A DNA stretch of 49,396 nucleotides, from positions 1 to 49,396 of the IMG/VR virus record IMGVR_UViG_3300011113_000170; one strand, 5' to 3'. The notes under the pieces are model-generated. The model saw only the letters and a list, made by a program, of their open reading frames with translations. It ran no database searches and had not been told where the DNA came from. The position numbers were made by a program, and so were the translations under genes. The DNA is from a virus. Within the stretch, counting starts at the first letter, position 1, and each line of letters starts with the position of its first letter. Below are positions 6,517 to 13,257 of this stretch, in pieces.

Positions 6517-6888
6517 ATGGACGATGAAATTGATAAGCTCAAGAAGCAGATTTTTGAGCTGAATAGTAAGCTACACGATACCGAGTATCAAAACAATACT
6601 CGCGAACTTACCGCCGCAGGTTGGCCCCCTGCCCTGATAAAGAGTACTTACGACCCTTTCGACTATGCTTTAGGCCTCAAAAACGGTACGGTTATATACT
6701 TCGAGTATGCGACCGCGTTTGGGCACAACCATGAGTGGGCTGTTCTGCATTTCCAAGATATACATTCCGGTTCGCAGGCCTACAAAACATCATTCAACCA
6801 CACCCACCAGATCGGCGGTAATGATCGCGGCCTTGAGGTGCGTGTAAGCGAAATCCTTTGGGCAGCAGATGCCCCATACGGGAGTTAA
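6517..6888 (+). CDS. Hypothetical protein, 123 residues
   Basis: The start is set by AAGGAGCAAACCA at 6504-6516; a longer in-frame start at 6466 would overlap the polymerase. The product begins with a short coiled coil (DDEIDKLKKQIFELNSKL) followed by an alpha/beta region rich in aromatics and His (FGHNHEWAVLHFQDIHSG, FNHTHQIGGNDRG). The His pairs could bind metal, but no family was recognised. The sequence is more AT-rich than its neighbours. Confidence 0.6.
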   Translation: MDDEIDKLKKQIFELNSKLHDTEYQNNTRELTAAGWPPALIKSTYDPFDYALGLKNGTVIYFEYATAFGHNHEWAVLHFQDIHSGSQAYKTSFNHTHQIGGNDRGLEVRVSEILWAADAPYGS

Positions 6889-6892
6889 GAAT

Positions 6893-7558
6893 ATGACTGA
6901 CTACAAATTCACCCAAGACTGGTTCAGCCACAACATCCCATTGTGGGAGCAGCTAAAGGGCTTGCTGCCGGAACGTAAGTCGTTCCTTGAGATCGGTTCG
7001 TTCGAGGGCCGTAGCGCCGTCTGGATCATTGAGAATATGATGAACCCTGGCGATTGGATCGACTGCGTCGATACGTGGGAAGGTAGCGAAGAACACAGCG
7101 TTGAGACCGTGCAGGGTATCGAAGCTCGGTTCGACCACAACATCATTGCGGCGCTCAACTGCAATTCGGCGCTTCACCGTAGCCGCGAGGGTAGCTGGGG
7201 GCACACACGGTTCGCAAGTGACGGGCCGGACAGGACCAACAACCGCGTCTACAAGTACAAGGCTACGTCCACCGAGTTTCTGGCGGGTAAGCTGGCGCAC
7301 TGGGTCGATGGTAAAAACCTGTACGACTTCATCTACATCGACGGTAGCCACACTGCCAAGGACGTGCTGACCGATGCGTGTATGGCGTGGCCGCTGCTGA
7401 AGCACGGGGGCTTGATGGTGTTCGACGACTACCTGTGGGGTGAGAGCCGCGACATCCTCCACCGTCCTAAGCTGGCTACGGACTTCTTTGTGAACACCTT
7501 TGCGGAATCACTCGACATCGTTCACATCGGCCACCAGTTTGCGGTGCGTAAGAAGTGA
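6893..7558 (+). CDS. Class I SAM-dependent methyltransferase (Methyltransf_24-like)
   Basis: The 221-residue product shows motif I LEIGSFEGRSAVWI near residues 32-45, the acidic loop DCVDTWEGS near 57-65, motif IV-like YDFIYIDGSHTAKDVLTDA near 144-162 and LLKHGGLMVFDDYLW near 168-182. This is the pattern of Methyltransf_24 enzymes that modify sugars or small molecules. It is separated by one HTH gene from a glycosyltransferase, which favours glycan methylation over DNA methylation, but the substrate is unknown. It starts 4 bases after the preceding stop; its stop overlaps the GTG start of the next gene. Confidence 0.85.
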   Translation: MTDYKFTQDWFSHNIPLWEQLKGLLPERKSFLEIGSFEGRSAVWIIENMMNPGDWIDCVDTWEGSEEHSVETVQGIEARFDHNIIAALNCNSALHRSREGSWGHTRFASDGPDRTNNRVYKYKATSTEFLAGKLAHWVDGKNLYDFIYIDGSHTAKDVLTDACMAWPLLKHGGLMVFDDYLWGESRDILHRPKLATDFFVNTFAESLDIVHIGHQFAVRKK

Positions 7559-7740
7559 CGGGTAACATCGTCAGTCGCCCCCGTAAGGTCGCCGGTTGGT
7601 GGACGCCCGAGAGGCGGCAGATAGCTTGGGATATGTACGTAGCTGGTAAGCCCTTTGAGGAGATTGCTGAACACTTTGGCGTGACCCTCGCCGCCGCTGC
7701 GCGGCAGGTATACCAGCACAAGAAGGAGCAGATGAAGTGA
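7555..7740 (+). CDS. Small helix-turn-helix protein, 61 residues
   Basis: GTG at 7555 overlaps the preceding stop (GTGA), and the stop again overlaps the next GTG (7737-7740). The core WTPERRQIAWDMYVAGKPF followed by EEIAEHFGVTLAAAARQVYQ is a plain helix-turn-helix with the usual hydrophobic spacing. It is probably a DNA-binding regulator or an adaptor of its operon; the target is unknown. Confidence 0.65.
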   Translation: MTGNIVSRPRKVAGWWTPERRQIAWDMYVAGKPFEEIAEHFGVTLAAAARQVYQHKKEQMK

Positions 7741-8522
7741 GTGACGAAATCAAGGTGAAGCCGGTCGAGGCCAAGCGCCCGAGCCTGATGATTGCTACCC
7801 CTATGTACGGTGGCATGTGCACAGGTGCGTATGTGCAAGGTCTGCTGTTTACGGTCGCCAAGATGCGTGAGCTGGGGGTGCATGTGGCGTGGTGCCAGAT
7901 CACCAACGAGAGCCTTATCACCCGCGCCCGTAACGAGTTGGCGCGTGTGTTCCTGGGGAGCGGTCACGATTATCTGATGTTCATCGACGCTGACATCGGC
8001 TTCGACGGGGACGCAGTGGCGCAGCTTATGCTCACTGACCGAGACATCGCTTGTGGCATCTACCCCAAGAAGGAAGTGAACTGGGATAGCGTCAAGCGCG
8101 CTGCAAGCGCAGGCAAGCTGGATGAGCTAGAGCATCACGCTGGGGCGTTCGTGTTCAACATGGTTGGCGGCGCAGACGCTGAGTCCGACGAGAGCGGCTG
8201 CATCGAGGTCCGCCACGGCGGCACTGGCTTCATGCTCATCAAGCGCGGCGTGTTCGAGCATCTTGCACCGCATGTGCCGACCTACCGAGTGTCATCCTTC
8301 CAAGACCCAGATACGGGTGAGTACGCTAAACCCCTCACCCACGAGTATTTCGCTACCAGTATCGACGAGAGCGGGGCCCTTCTGTCGGAGGACTACCATT
8401 TCTGTGAGCTGTGGCGGAAGCACGGCGGCAAAGTATACGCCCATCCCTTTGTCCGCCTGACACACACCGGCACGTACACATACGACGGTGATATCCTGAA
8501 GAGCGGTGGCAATCTGAAGTAA
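7737..8522 (+). CDS. GT-A type glycosyltransferase-like protein, copy 1
   Basis: The 261-residue product has LMIATPMYGG at the N-terminus, ESLITRARNELAR, then DYLMFIDADIGFD, a DxD motif as used by GT-A fold family 2-like glycosyltransferases to bind the nucleotide sugar. TGFMLIKRGVFE, the SEDYHFCELWRK acidic block and LTHTGTYTYDG near the C-terminus complete the pattern. A paralogue with matching blocks lies at 46058-46792 in the virion arm. Together with the methyltransferase upstream it may modify a glycan or a hypermodified base; the substrate cannot be read from the sequence. Confidence 0.85.
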   Translation: MSDEIKVKPVEAKRPSLMIATPMYGGMCTGAYVQGLLFTVAKMRELGVHVAWCQITNESLITRARNELARVFLGSGHDYLMFIDADIGFDGDAVAQLMLTDRDIACGIYPKKEVNWDSVKRAASAGKLDELEHHAGAFVFNMVGGADAESDESGCIEVRHGGTGFMLIKRGVFEHLAPHVPTYRVSSFQDPDTGEYAKPLTHEYFATSIDESGALLSEDYHFCELWRKHGGKVYAHPFVRLTHTGTYTYDGDILKSGGNLK

Positions 8523-8532
8523 GGAGCAAACT

Positions 8533-8961
8533 ATGACTAAGCGTAAACTGACGAAGAGCGCCTTGGCGCGCAAACTGCTGCGCCGGGGCCATAGCGTTAG
8601 CGAAACCGCAAAGATGGTAGGTATGGGTTATGGCCATGCGTGGGCTGTATACAGGGAGATGCAGATCAAAGAGCAGACAGCTTCGCCCGAGCCCGTCGTC
8701 TGTGAAGACAACACCGTCGAGCAGGTATTGGAAGAGCGTGGCAACGACTACGGTGATTACGCCAGCAAGGCGCAGTTTATTCAGGGTGTGAAGTACCTCA
8801 TGCGGACCAGCCCCAGCTGGGAAGCCATGGACGCTGACATGCGTGAAAGCATGGAGATGATTGCCCATAAGATGGGGCGTGTCGTGTACGGCAACCCGAC
8901 GCACAAGGATAACTTCCTCGATATCGCGGGTTATGCTAAGCTGGTGGCTGATCGTCTGTAA
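8533..8961 (+). CDS. DUF6378-like phage protein with N-terminal HTH
   Basis: Residues 1-50 (KSALARKLLRRGHSVSETA and the following MVGMGYGHAWAVYREMQ) look like a helix-turn-helix. The second half has ERGNDYGDY, ESMEMIAHKMGRVVYG, and DNFLDIAGYAKLVADRL, the signature of the DUF6378 family found in many phages. The conserved Glu, Asp and Lys positions resemble those of MazG-like helical phosphohydrolases, but the activity is not established. The ATG follows AAGGAGCAAACT (8521-8532). Confidence 0.8.
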   Translation: MTKRKLTKSALARKLLRRGHSVSETAKMVGMGYGHAWAVYREMQIKEQTASPEPVVCEDNTVEQVLEERGNDYGDYASKAQFIQGVKYLMRTSPSWEAMDADMRESMEMIAHKMGRVVYGNPTHKDNFLDIAGYAKLVADRL

Positions 8962-8981
8962 GGCAAACTGCGGGGGAAGCT

Positions 8982-9035
8982 ATGGCTTGGTACAATCCTT
9001 GGGCGGAAATCCGCTCTTTGAAAGTTAAAAACTAA
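8982..9035 (+). CDS. Possible 17-residue leader peptide
   Basis: ATG 8982 follows GGGGGAAGCT and gives MAWYNPWAEIRSLKVKN, ending in TAATG that overlaps the start of the nuclease gene. It could be a coupling leader for the downstream gene or simply a spurious frame. Support is only the ribosome-binding site and the stop/start overlap. Confidence 0.3.
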   Translation: MAWYNPWAEIRSLKVKN

Positions 9036-9697
9036 TGCCATCGTGGTCGTACAGCAGCATCAAGACTTTTTCACAATGTCCGAAGAAGTACTACCACCTC
9101 AAGGTGGCTAAGGATGTCAAGGATACTCAAGGGGCCGAGGCTCTTTTTGGTGAAGAAGCTCACGCTGCTGCTGAACACTACATCAAACACGGAACGCCGA
9201 TCCCTGGGAAATACAAGGTCATGCGACCCGCTGTGGAAGCACTGGCTCAATTTCCTGGGGAAAAGCACTGCGAGTTAAGGCTTGGGGTTACCCGTGACTT
9301 GGAGCCCTGTAGCTTCTTCGATAAGGCCGTATGGTGGCGTGGGATCGTGGACTTGTTGATCGTGGACGGCGATACCGCCCACATGATCGACTACAAGACC
9401 GGCAAGAACGCCAAGTACGCAGACATGCACCAGCTCGATCTGATGGCAGGCGCTGTGTTCGTGCACATGCCGGAGGTGCAGAAGATCAAGTCAGGCCTAG
9501 CCTTCGTGGTGAGCAACGAGTTTCCGAAGAAGACCCATTACCGAGAGCACCTAGCCACCTACATGTCTGTGTTCAACGACGAGCTAGACCGCTTGGAGGG
9601 GGCTTTGGAAAATGGTATATGGAACGCCAAATCCAGCCCGCTGTGTGGGTGGTGTCCGGTCGAAACTTGCGAGCACTGGCGGCCACGGAGGAAGTGA
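9035..9697 (+). CDS. Cas4/RecB-like PD-(D/E)xK nuclease with FeS-type cysteines
   Basis: This 220-residue protein begins SYSSIKTFSQCPKKYYH and has His43, GIVDLLI (Asp106) and MIDYKTGK (Asp119, Lys121), the RecB/Cas4 catalytic set. Cys15 and a C-terminal triplet (Cys204, Cys207, Cys212 in LCGWCPVETC) match the four cysteines that hold the iron-sulfur cluster in Cas4/AddB-type nucleases. It probably resects DNA ends for recombination. It overlaps the next gene (TGATG) and is followed by HNH-like and helicase genes. Confidence 0.9.
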   Translation: MPSWSYSSIKTFSQCPKKYYHLKVAKDVKDTQGAEALFGEEAHAAAEHYIKHGTPIPGKYKVMRPAVEALAQFPGEKHCELRLGVTRDLEPCSFFDKAVWWRGIVDLLIVDGDTAHMIDYKTGKNAKYADMHQLDLMAGAVFVHMPEVQKIKSGLAFVVSNEFPKKTHYREHLATYMSVFNDELDRLEGALENGIWNAKSSPLCGWCPVETCEHWRPRRK

Positions 9698-9993
9698 TGC
9701 CTTACAAGAATCCCGAAGACCGCAAGTACGGAACCTCTGCCAAGTACCAAGCACAGCCGGAGCAAGTTAAGAACCGTGTGGCCCGCAACGCTGCGCGCCG
9801 GAAGATGGTGCGGGAGGGCAAGGTAAAAAAGGGTGACAACAAGGACGTTGCCCACGTCAAAGCCTTCGACAAGGGTGGCTCCAACGGGGACGGTCTGCGC
9901 GTCGAAAGCGCCTCCAAGAACCGCTCCTTCAAGCGAGACAGCAAGCACAACCTGGTTTCAGAAGTAAGTAAGCGGGAACGAAAAAAGAAATAA
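9697..9993 (+). CDS. Small basic HNH-like protein
   Basis: The 98-residue product is very basic and contains DVAHVKAFDKGGSNGDG followed by LRVESASKNRSFKRD. The spacing His...GG..N....N is like the core of small phage HNH nucleases, although the zinc-binding cysteines are absent. Its position between a Cas4-like nuclease and a SNF2-like helicase is typical of phage recombination modules. The HNH assignment is tentative. The start at 9697 overlaps the previous stop. Confidence 0.6.
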   Translation: MPYKNPEDRKYGTSAKYQAQPEQVKNRVARNAARRKMVREGKVKKGDNKDVAHVKAFDKGGSNGDGLRVESASKNRSFKRDSKHNLVSEVSKRERKKK

Positions 9994-10012
9994 CCCGCAC
10001 TGAGGAGCAAAC

Positions 10013-11575
10013 ATGCGGATCATCGATAACAAGGTTCTCCTCGTGGAGACACGGGAGCCTGCGGCAATTATCGGGTCGATAAAGAAGAGCGCCCTGATGG
10101 AGCGCCGCAAGGACCTGAGCAAAGTCGCCGTGCACTGGGGTATCAAGGAAGCACAGAAGCTGACTGCCTTGGGTGTGGAAGATGTCCCATCTCCCATCCT
10201 GCGGGACTACGAGTGGACCGGCAGGCTCACACCCTTCGCGCACCAGAAGACCACGGCATCGTTTCTCAGCCTTCACCGCAAAGCGTTCTGCTTCAGCGAG
10301 GCGGGCACCGGCAAGACGGCAAGTGTCATCTGGTCGGCTGACTACCTGATGAAGAAGGGGCTCGTGAAGCGGGTGCTGGTGCTGTGCCCGCTCTCGATCA
10401 TGAAGGCCGCATGGCAGGGGGACCTGTTTAAGTTTGCCATGCACCGCAGCTGCTCTGTGGCGCACGGGGATGCGAAGCAGCGCAAGAAGATCATTGAGGC
10501 CGGCTCTGACTTCGTCATCATCAACTTCGACGGTGTGGCAGTCGTGGAGGAAACGATTGCCGCAGGGGGGTTCGATCTCATCGTCGTTGACGAGGCAACC
10601 GCATACAAGAACGCGCAGACCACGCGGTGGAAGGTGCTCAACCGGCTCATCAAGACAACTGATCCGCGCCTGTGGATGCTCACTGGTACGCCGGCGGCGC
10701 AGTCTCCGCTCGATGCCTACGGTCTTGCCAAGCTTGTGAACCCTGAAGGTTGCCCCCCACACTACGGGTCTTTCCGCGACTCGGTCATGTACAAGATCAC
10801 GCAGTTCAAGTGGGGGGTCAAACCACAGGCCAAGTCGGTTGTGCACCGCATACTGCAACCCGCCATACGGTTCGAGAAGAGCCAGTGCTTGGACCTGCCA
10901 CAGGTGACGCACACCGAACGCGAGGCACCGCTTACCGCGCAGCAGAAGAAGTACTACAAGCTCCTCAAGACCCAGATGATCATGGAGGCTGACGGGGAAG
11001 AGGTTAGCGCCGTCAACGCAGCCGCCCGCCTCAACAAGCTGCTCCAGATCAGTGGGGGTGCCGTCTACTCGGATACTGGCGAGGTCGTGCACTTTGATGT
11101 CAGCAACCGAATCAACGTCGTGCTGGAGGCCATCGAGGAGACCACCCGCAAGGTGCTGGTGTTTGTGCCGTTCACCCACACCATCGAGCTGTTGCGCAGC
11201 ACCCTAGAGAAAGAGAAGATCAGCTGCGATGTCATCAACGGCAAGGTGCCCCTCAACAAACGCAGCGATATCGTCGCGCGGTTCCAGTCCAGCGAGCATC
11301 CCCGTGTACTCCTCATCCAGCCGAAGGCGGCCTCGCACGGGCTCACGCTGACCGAAGCTGACACCATAATCTGGTACGCTCCGACGACCTCTGTCGAGAC
11401 CTACCTACAGGCCAACGCGCGCATCGACCGGCCAGGGCAGAAGCACCCGATGACCATCGTGCACATCAGCGGTAGCGACGTGGAAGTTAAGCTTTATCAG
11501 ATGCTTAAGGGTAACATCGCCAACCACCGACAAATTATTGACCTGTACCGCCAAGAAATTTTACAAAGTGCTTGA
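10013..11575 (+). CDS. SNF2-like superfamily 2 helicase/ATPase
   Basis: All main SF2 motifs are present in 520 residues: Q-like TPFAHQKTTASF; Walker A EAGTGKT (96-102); DEAT box II (193-196); motif III LTGTPAAQ (223-230); motif V-like PKAASHGLTLTEAD and motif VI QANARIDRPGQ in the C-terminal half. The linker and spacing match phage SNF2/Rad54-like helicases found next to nucleases and polymerases. It probably remodels DNA during replication or recombination. The ATG follows GAGGAGCAAAC (10002-10012). Confidence 0.95.
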   Translation: MRIIDNKVLLVETREPAAIIGSIKKSALMERRKDLSKVAVHWGIKEAQKLTALGVEDVPSPILRDYEWTGRLTPFAHQKTTASFLSLHRKAFCFSEAGTGKTASVIWSADYLMKKGLVKRVLVLCPLSIMKAAWQGDLFKFAMHRSCSVAHGDAKQRKKIIEAGSDFVIINFDGVAVVEETIAAGGFDLIVVDEATAYKNAQTTRWKVLNRLIKTTDPRLWMLTGTPAAQSPLDAYGLAKLVNPEGCPPHYGSFRDSVMYKITQFKWGVKPQAKSVVHRILQPAIRFEKSQCLDLPQVTHTEREAPLTAQQKKYYKLLKTQMIMEADGEEVSAVNAAARLNKLLQISGGAVYSDTGEVVHFDVSNRINVVLEAIEETTRKVLVFVPFTHTIELLRSTLEKEKISCDVINGKVPLNKRSDIVARFQSSEHPRVLLIQPKAASHGLTLTEADTIIWYAPTTSVETYLQANARIDRPGQKHPMTIVHISGSDVEVKLYQMLKGNIANHRQIIDLYRQEILQSA

Positions 11576-11599
11576 CATTGTGTAGTGTAAGAATATCTT
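11572..11599 (+). promoter_or_regulatory. Candidate sigma70 promoter TTGACA-16-TATCTT
   Basis: The perfect -35 hexamer (11572-11577) overlaps the helicase stop codon. TATCTT (11594-11599) follows at 16 bases, and the 51-base gap before the next gene leaves room for a leader. It would drive the SSB-like, HTH and primase-helicase genes. Together with 2437-2464 this suggests at least two promoters of the same design in the left arm. Confidence 0.55.
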
Positions 11600-11626
11600 A
11601 GGGAGACAACCAAGAAGGAGCAAACC

Positions 11627-12028
11627 ATGCAAGATGCCAAAGCCGACGAGCTCGTGCTCACATACCGGCGGATACGTGATGCGATTAACGAGAAGGAAGA
11701 AGCACACAAGGAGGAGATAGCTGCGCTCAAGGCCCAGCAGGACGTCGTCTCCGAAGCACTGCTGACGTTGTGCAACGACCAGAACCTAGACAGCATCCGC
11801 ACCGCTGCCGGTACGGTTACCCGCTCGACAACCACTCGGTTCTGGACGAGTGACTGGGAGTCGATGTATCAATTCATCAAGGACCGAGATGCGCCCTTCC
11901 TGCTTGAGCAGCGCATCCACAACGGCAACATGCGCCAGTTCCTTGAGGATAACCCAGAAGACCTGCCCATCGGCCTGAACGCCGATACCAAATATGTAGT
12001 CCGCGTACGTAAGCCAACTGGAAAGTAA
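11627..12028 (+). CDS. Conserved phage protein with N-terminal coiled coil
   Basis: Residues 10-50 form a heptad-rich helix (INEKEEAHKEEIAALKAQQD). The rest (RTAAGTVTRSTTTRFWTSDW, then RIHNGNMRQFLEDNPEDLP and a final VVRVRKP) is a block I recognise from many phages next to recombination or ssDNA-binding genes, with no assigned function. It is the first gene after a candidate promoter and has the full AAGGAGCAAACC start motif. Confidence 0.75.
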   Translation: MQDAKADELVLTYRRIRDAINEKEEAHKEEIAALKAQQDVVSEALLTLCNDQNLDSIRTAAGTVTRSTTTRFWTSDWESMYQFIKDRDAPFLLEQRIHNGNMRQFLEDNPEDLPIGLNADTKYVVRVRKPTGK

Positions 12029-12039
12029 GGAGAAACCAA

Positions 12040-12957
12040 ATGAGCAACCTGACCATCTTCAAGCAAGAAGGCGCTGTTTCGACGGTAGCCAAGCGCGAAC
12101 TGTCTGACCTCGCTAAGTCCTTGGCGACCCCGAGGAACACCCGCCGCATCGCCACCAACACCAACGGCACCTTCAAGCGCGTCGTCAACGGTGAGCAGAT
12201 CGGCAAAGCCATCCGTGGTGAGTTCAATGCCATCATCGTTGACGCACTGCCCAAGGTCAGCCGCACGTTCTACGCGGGTAAGTATGACCCCGATGCCAAG
12301 CCGACCCTGCCTGACTGCTGGTCGAACCTGGGTGATAAGCCGGAGGCAGCTGCGGGCAACCCGCAGGCTAGCAACTGCGCCTCGTGCCCCAAGAACGTCG
12401 TGGGTTCAGGTGAGAACGGTAAGGGCCGTGCATGCCGCTTCCAGCGCCGTATCGCGCTGCTGTTGGCCGGTGATGGAACCGGTGAAGTCTACCAGTTCAA
12501 CGTGCCCGCCAAGTCGCTCTTCGGTAAGGGCAGCGGCAACGTGCATCCGTTCGAGAGCTATGTGAAGTTCCTCATCGCCAACGGCGAAGGTCCCGACACG
12601 GTGGTGACCAACATCGCCTATAACCTCGATGCAGAGACCATGGAGCTTCAGTTCACTCCGATGCGCGGCGTCACCGATGAAGAGTACGCACTGGTCCAAG
12701 CAGCGCGCAGTGATCCGGCTACGCGTGAGATGATCGTGCTGACCGTAGCTGCGCAGGAAACGGCACCTGCAAAGACCCAGGAAGCTGCGGCACCGAAGCC
12801 CAAGATCGTCTACTCCGACGAGCCGGATGACGAGGAGGAAGAAGTCATCGCGGAACCCAAGAAGCGGGCACCCAAGAAGGGAGCCGACGTTGTGGTTGCG
12901 CAGGGTGATCTTGCCTCAGTCCTCAACGCTTGGGGCGACGAAGACGGGGACGAGTAA
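12040..12957 (+). CDS. Candidate ssDNA-binding protein with acidic tail
   Basis: The 305-residue product has a central cysteine cluster (PDCWSNLGDKP, then NCASCPKN and ACRFQRR) suggesting a structural zinc, beta-rich stretches, and a long flexible C-terminal region ending in NAWGDEDGDE. An acidic C-terminal tail is typical of phage and bacterial ssDNA-binding proteins, where it recruits partners. Residues 18-28, KRELSDLAKSL, recur almost exactly in the primase-helicase at residues 226-236. Location between helicase and primase genes supports the call, but sequence family membership was not confirmed. Confidence 0.6.
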   Translation: MSNLTIFKQEGAVSTVAKRELSDLAKSLATPRNTRRIATNTNGTFKRVVNGEQIGKAIRGEFNAIIVDALPKVSRTFYAGKYDPDAKPTLPDCWSNLGDKPEAAAGNPQASNCASCPKNVVGSGENGKGRACRFQRRIALLLAGDGTGEVYQFNVPAKSLFGKGSGNVHPFESYVKFLIANGEGPDTVVTNIAYNLDAETMELQFTPMRGVTDEEYALVQAARSDPATREMIVLTVAAQETAPAKTQEAAAPKPKIVYSDEPDDEEEEVIAEPKKRAPKKGADVVVAQGDLASVLNAWGDEDGDE

Positions 12958-12959
12958 GT

Positions 12960-13190
12960 ATGGTGCATGGCTATAGCCAGCGGCTCATAGAGCGGAACGG
13001 CCAAGCCAATAGGCATCTTCTAGGGGTGCGGCTGGGACAGGCATGCATAAAGCATCAAGTGCCTGTTTCAGCCGTGGCCCGTGAGTTCAAAGTATCGCGC
13101 CAAACTGTGTATAGCTGGTTCACTGGAGCGGCTAACCCTTCCGCACCGGTCCGCGCGTTGATGGACGCCTATATCGCCAAGCTATCGTAG
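12960..13190 (+). CDS. Helix-turn-helix regulator-like protein, 76 residues
   Basis: The HTH is clear: VPVSAVAREFKVSRQTVYSW, then FTGAANPSAPVRALMDAYIA. The layout (HTH followed by TG..NP) is like small phage regulators of the Cro/CI type. ATG 12960 lies 2 bases after the previous stop; a longer in-frame start at 12930 would overlap that gene. It could control the adjacent primase gene or the early-to-late switch, which is inference. Confidence 0.7.
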   Translation: MVHGYSQRLIERNGQANRHLLGVRLGQACIKHQVPVSAVAREFKVSRQTVYSWFTGAANPSAPVRALMDAYIAKLS

Positions 13191-13257
13191 GGCACCCGTC
13201 CTGCACTGCTCTTTTTCTGTAGGCGCGTTCTGCGCCCGATGAGTAGCGACCTCACAT

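Noticed and set aside
9929-11179. A 416-codon open frame on the minus strand opposite the SNF2-like helicase.
   Set aside because: The + strand gene has all helicase motifs and a strong start signal. The antisense frame gives a His/Val/Leu-rich product without known motifs, typical of a shadow frame in GC-rich DNA.
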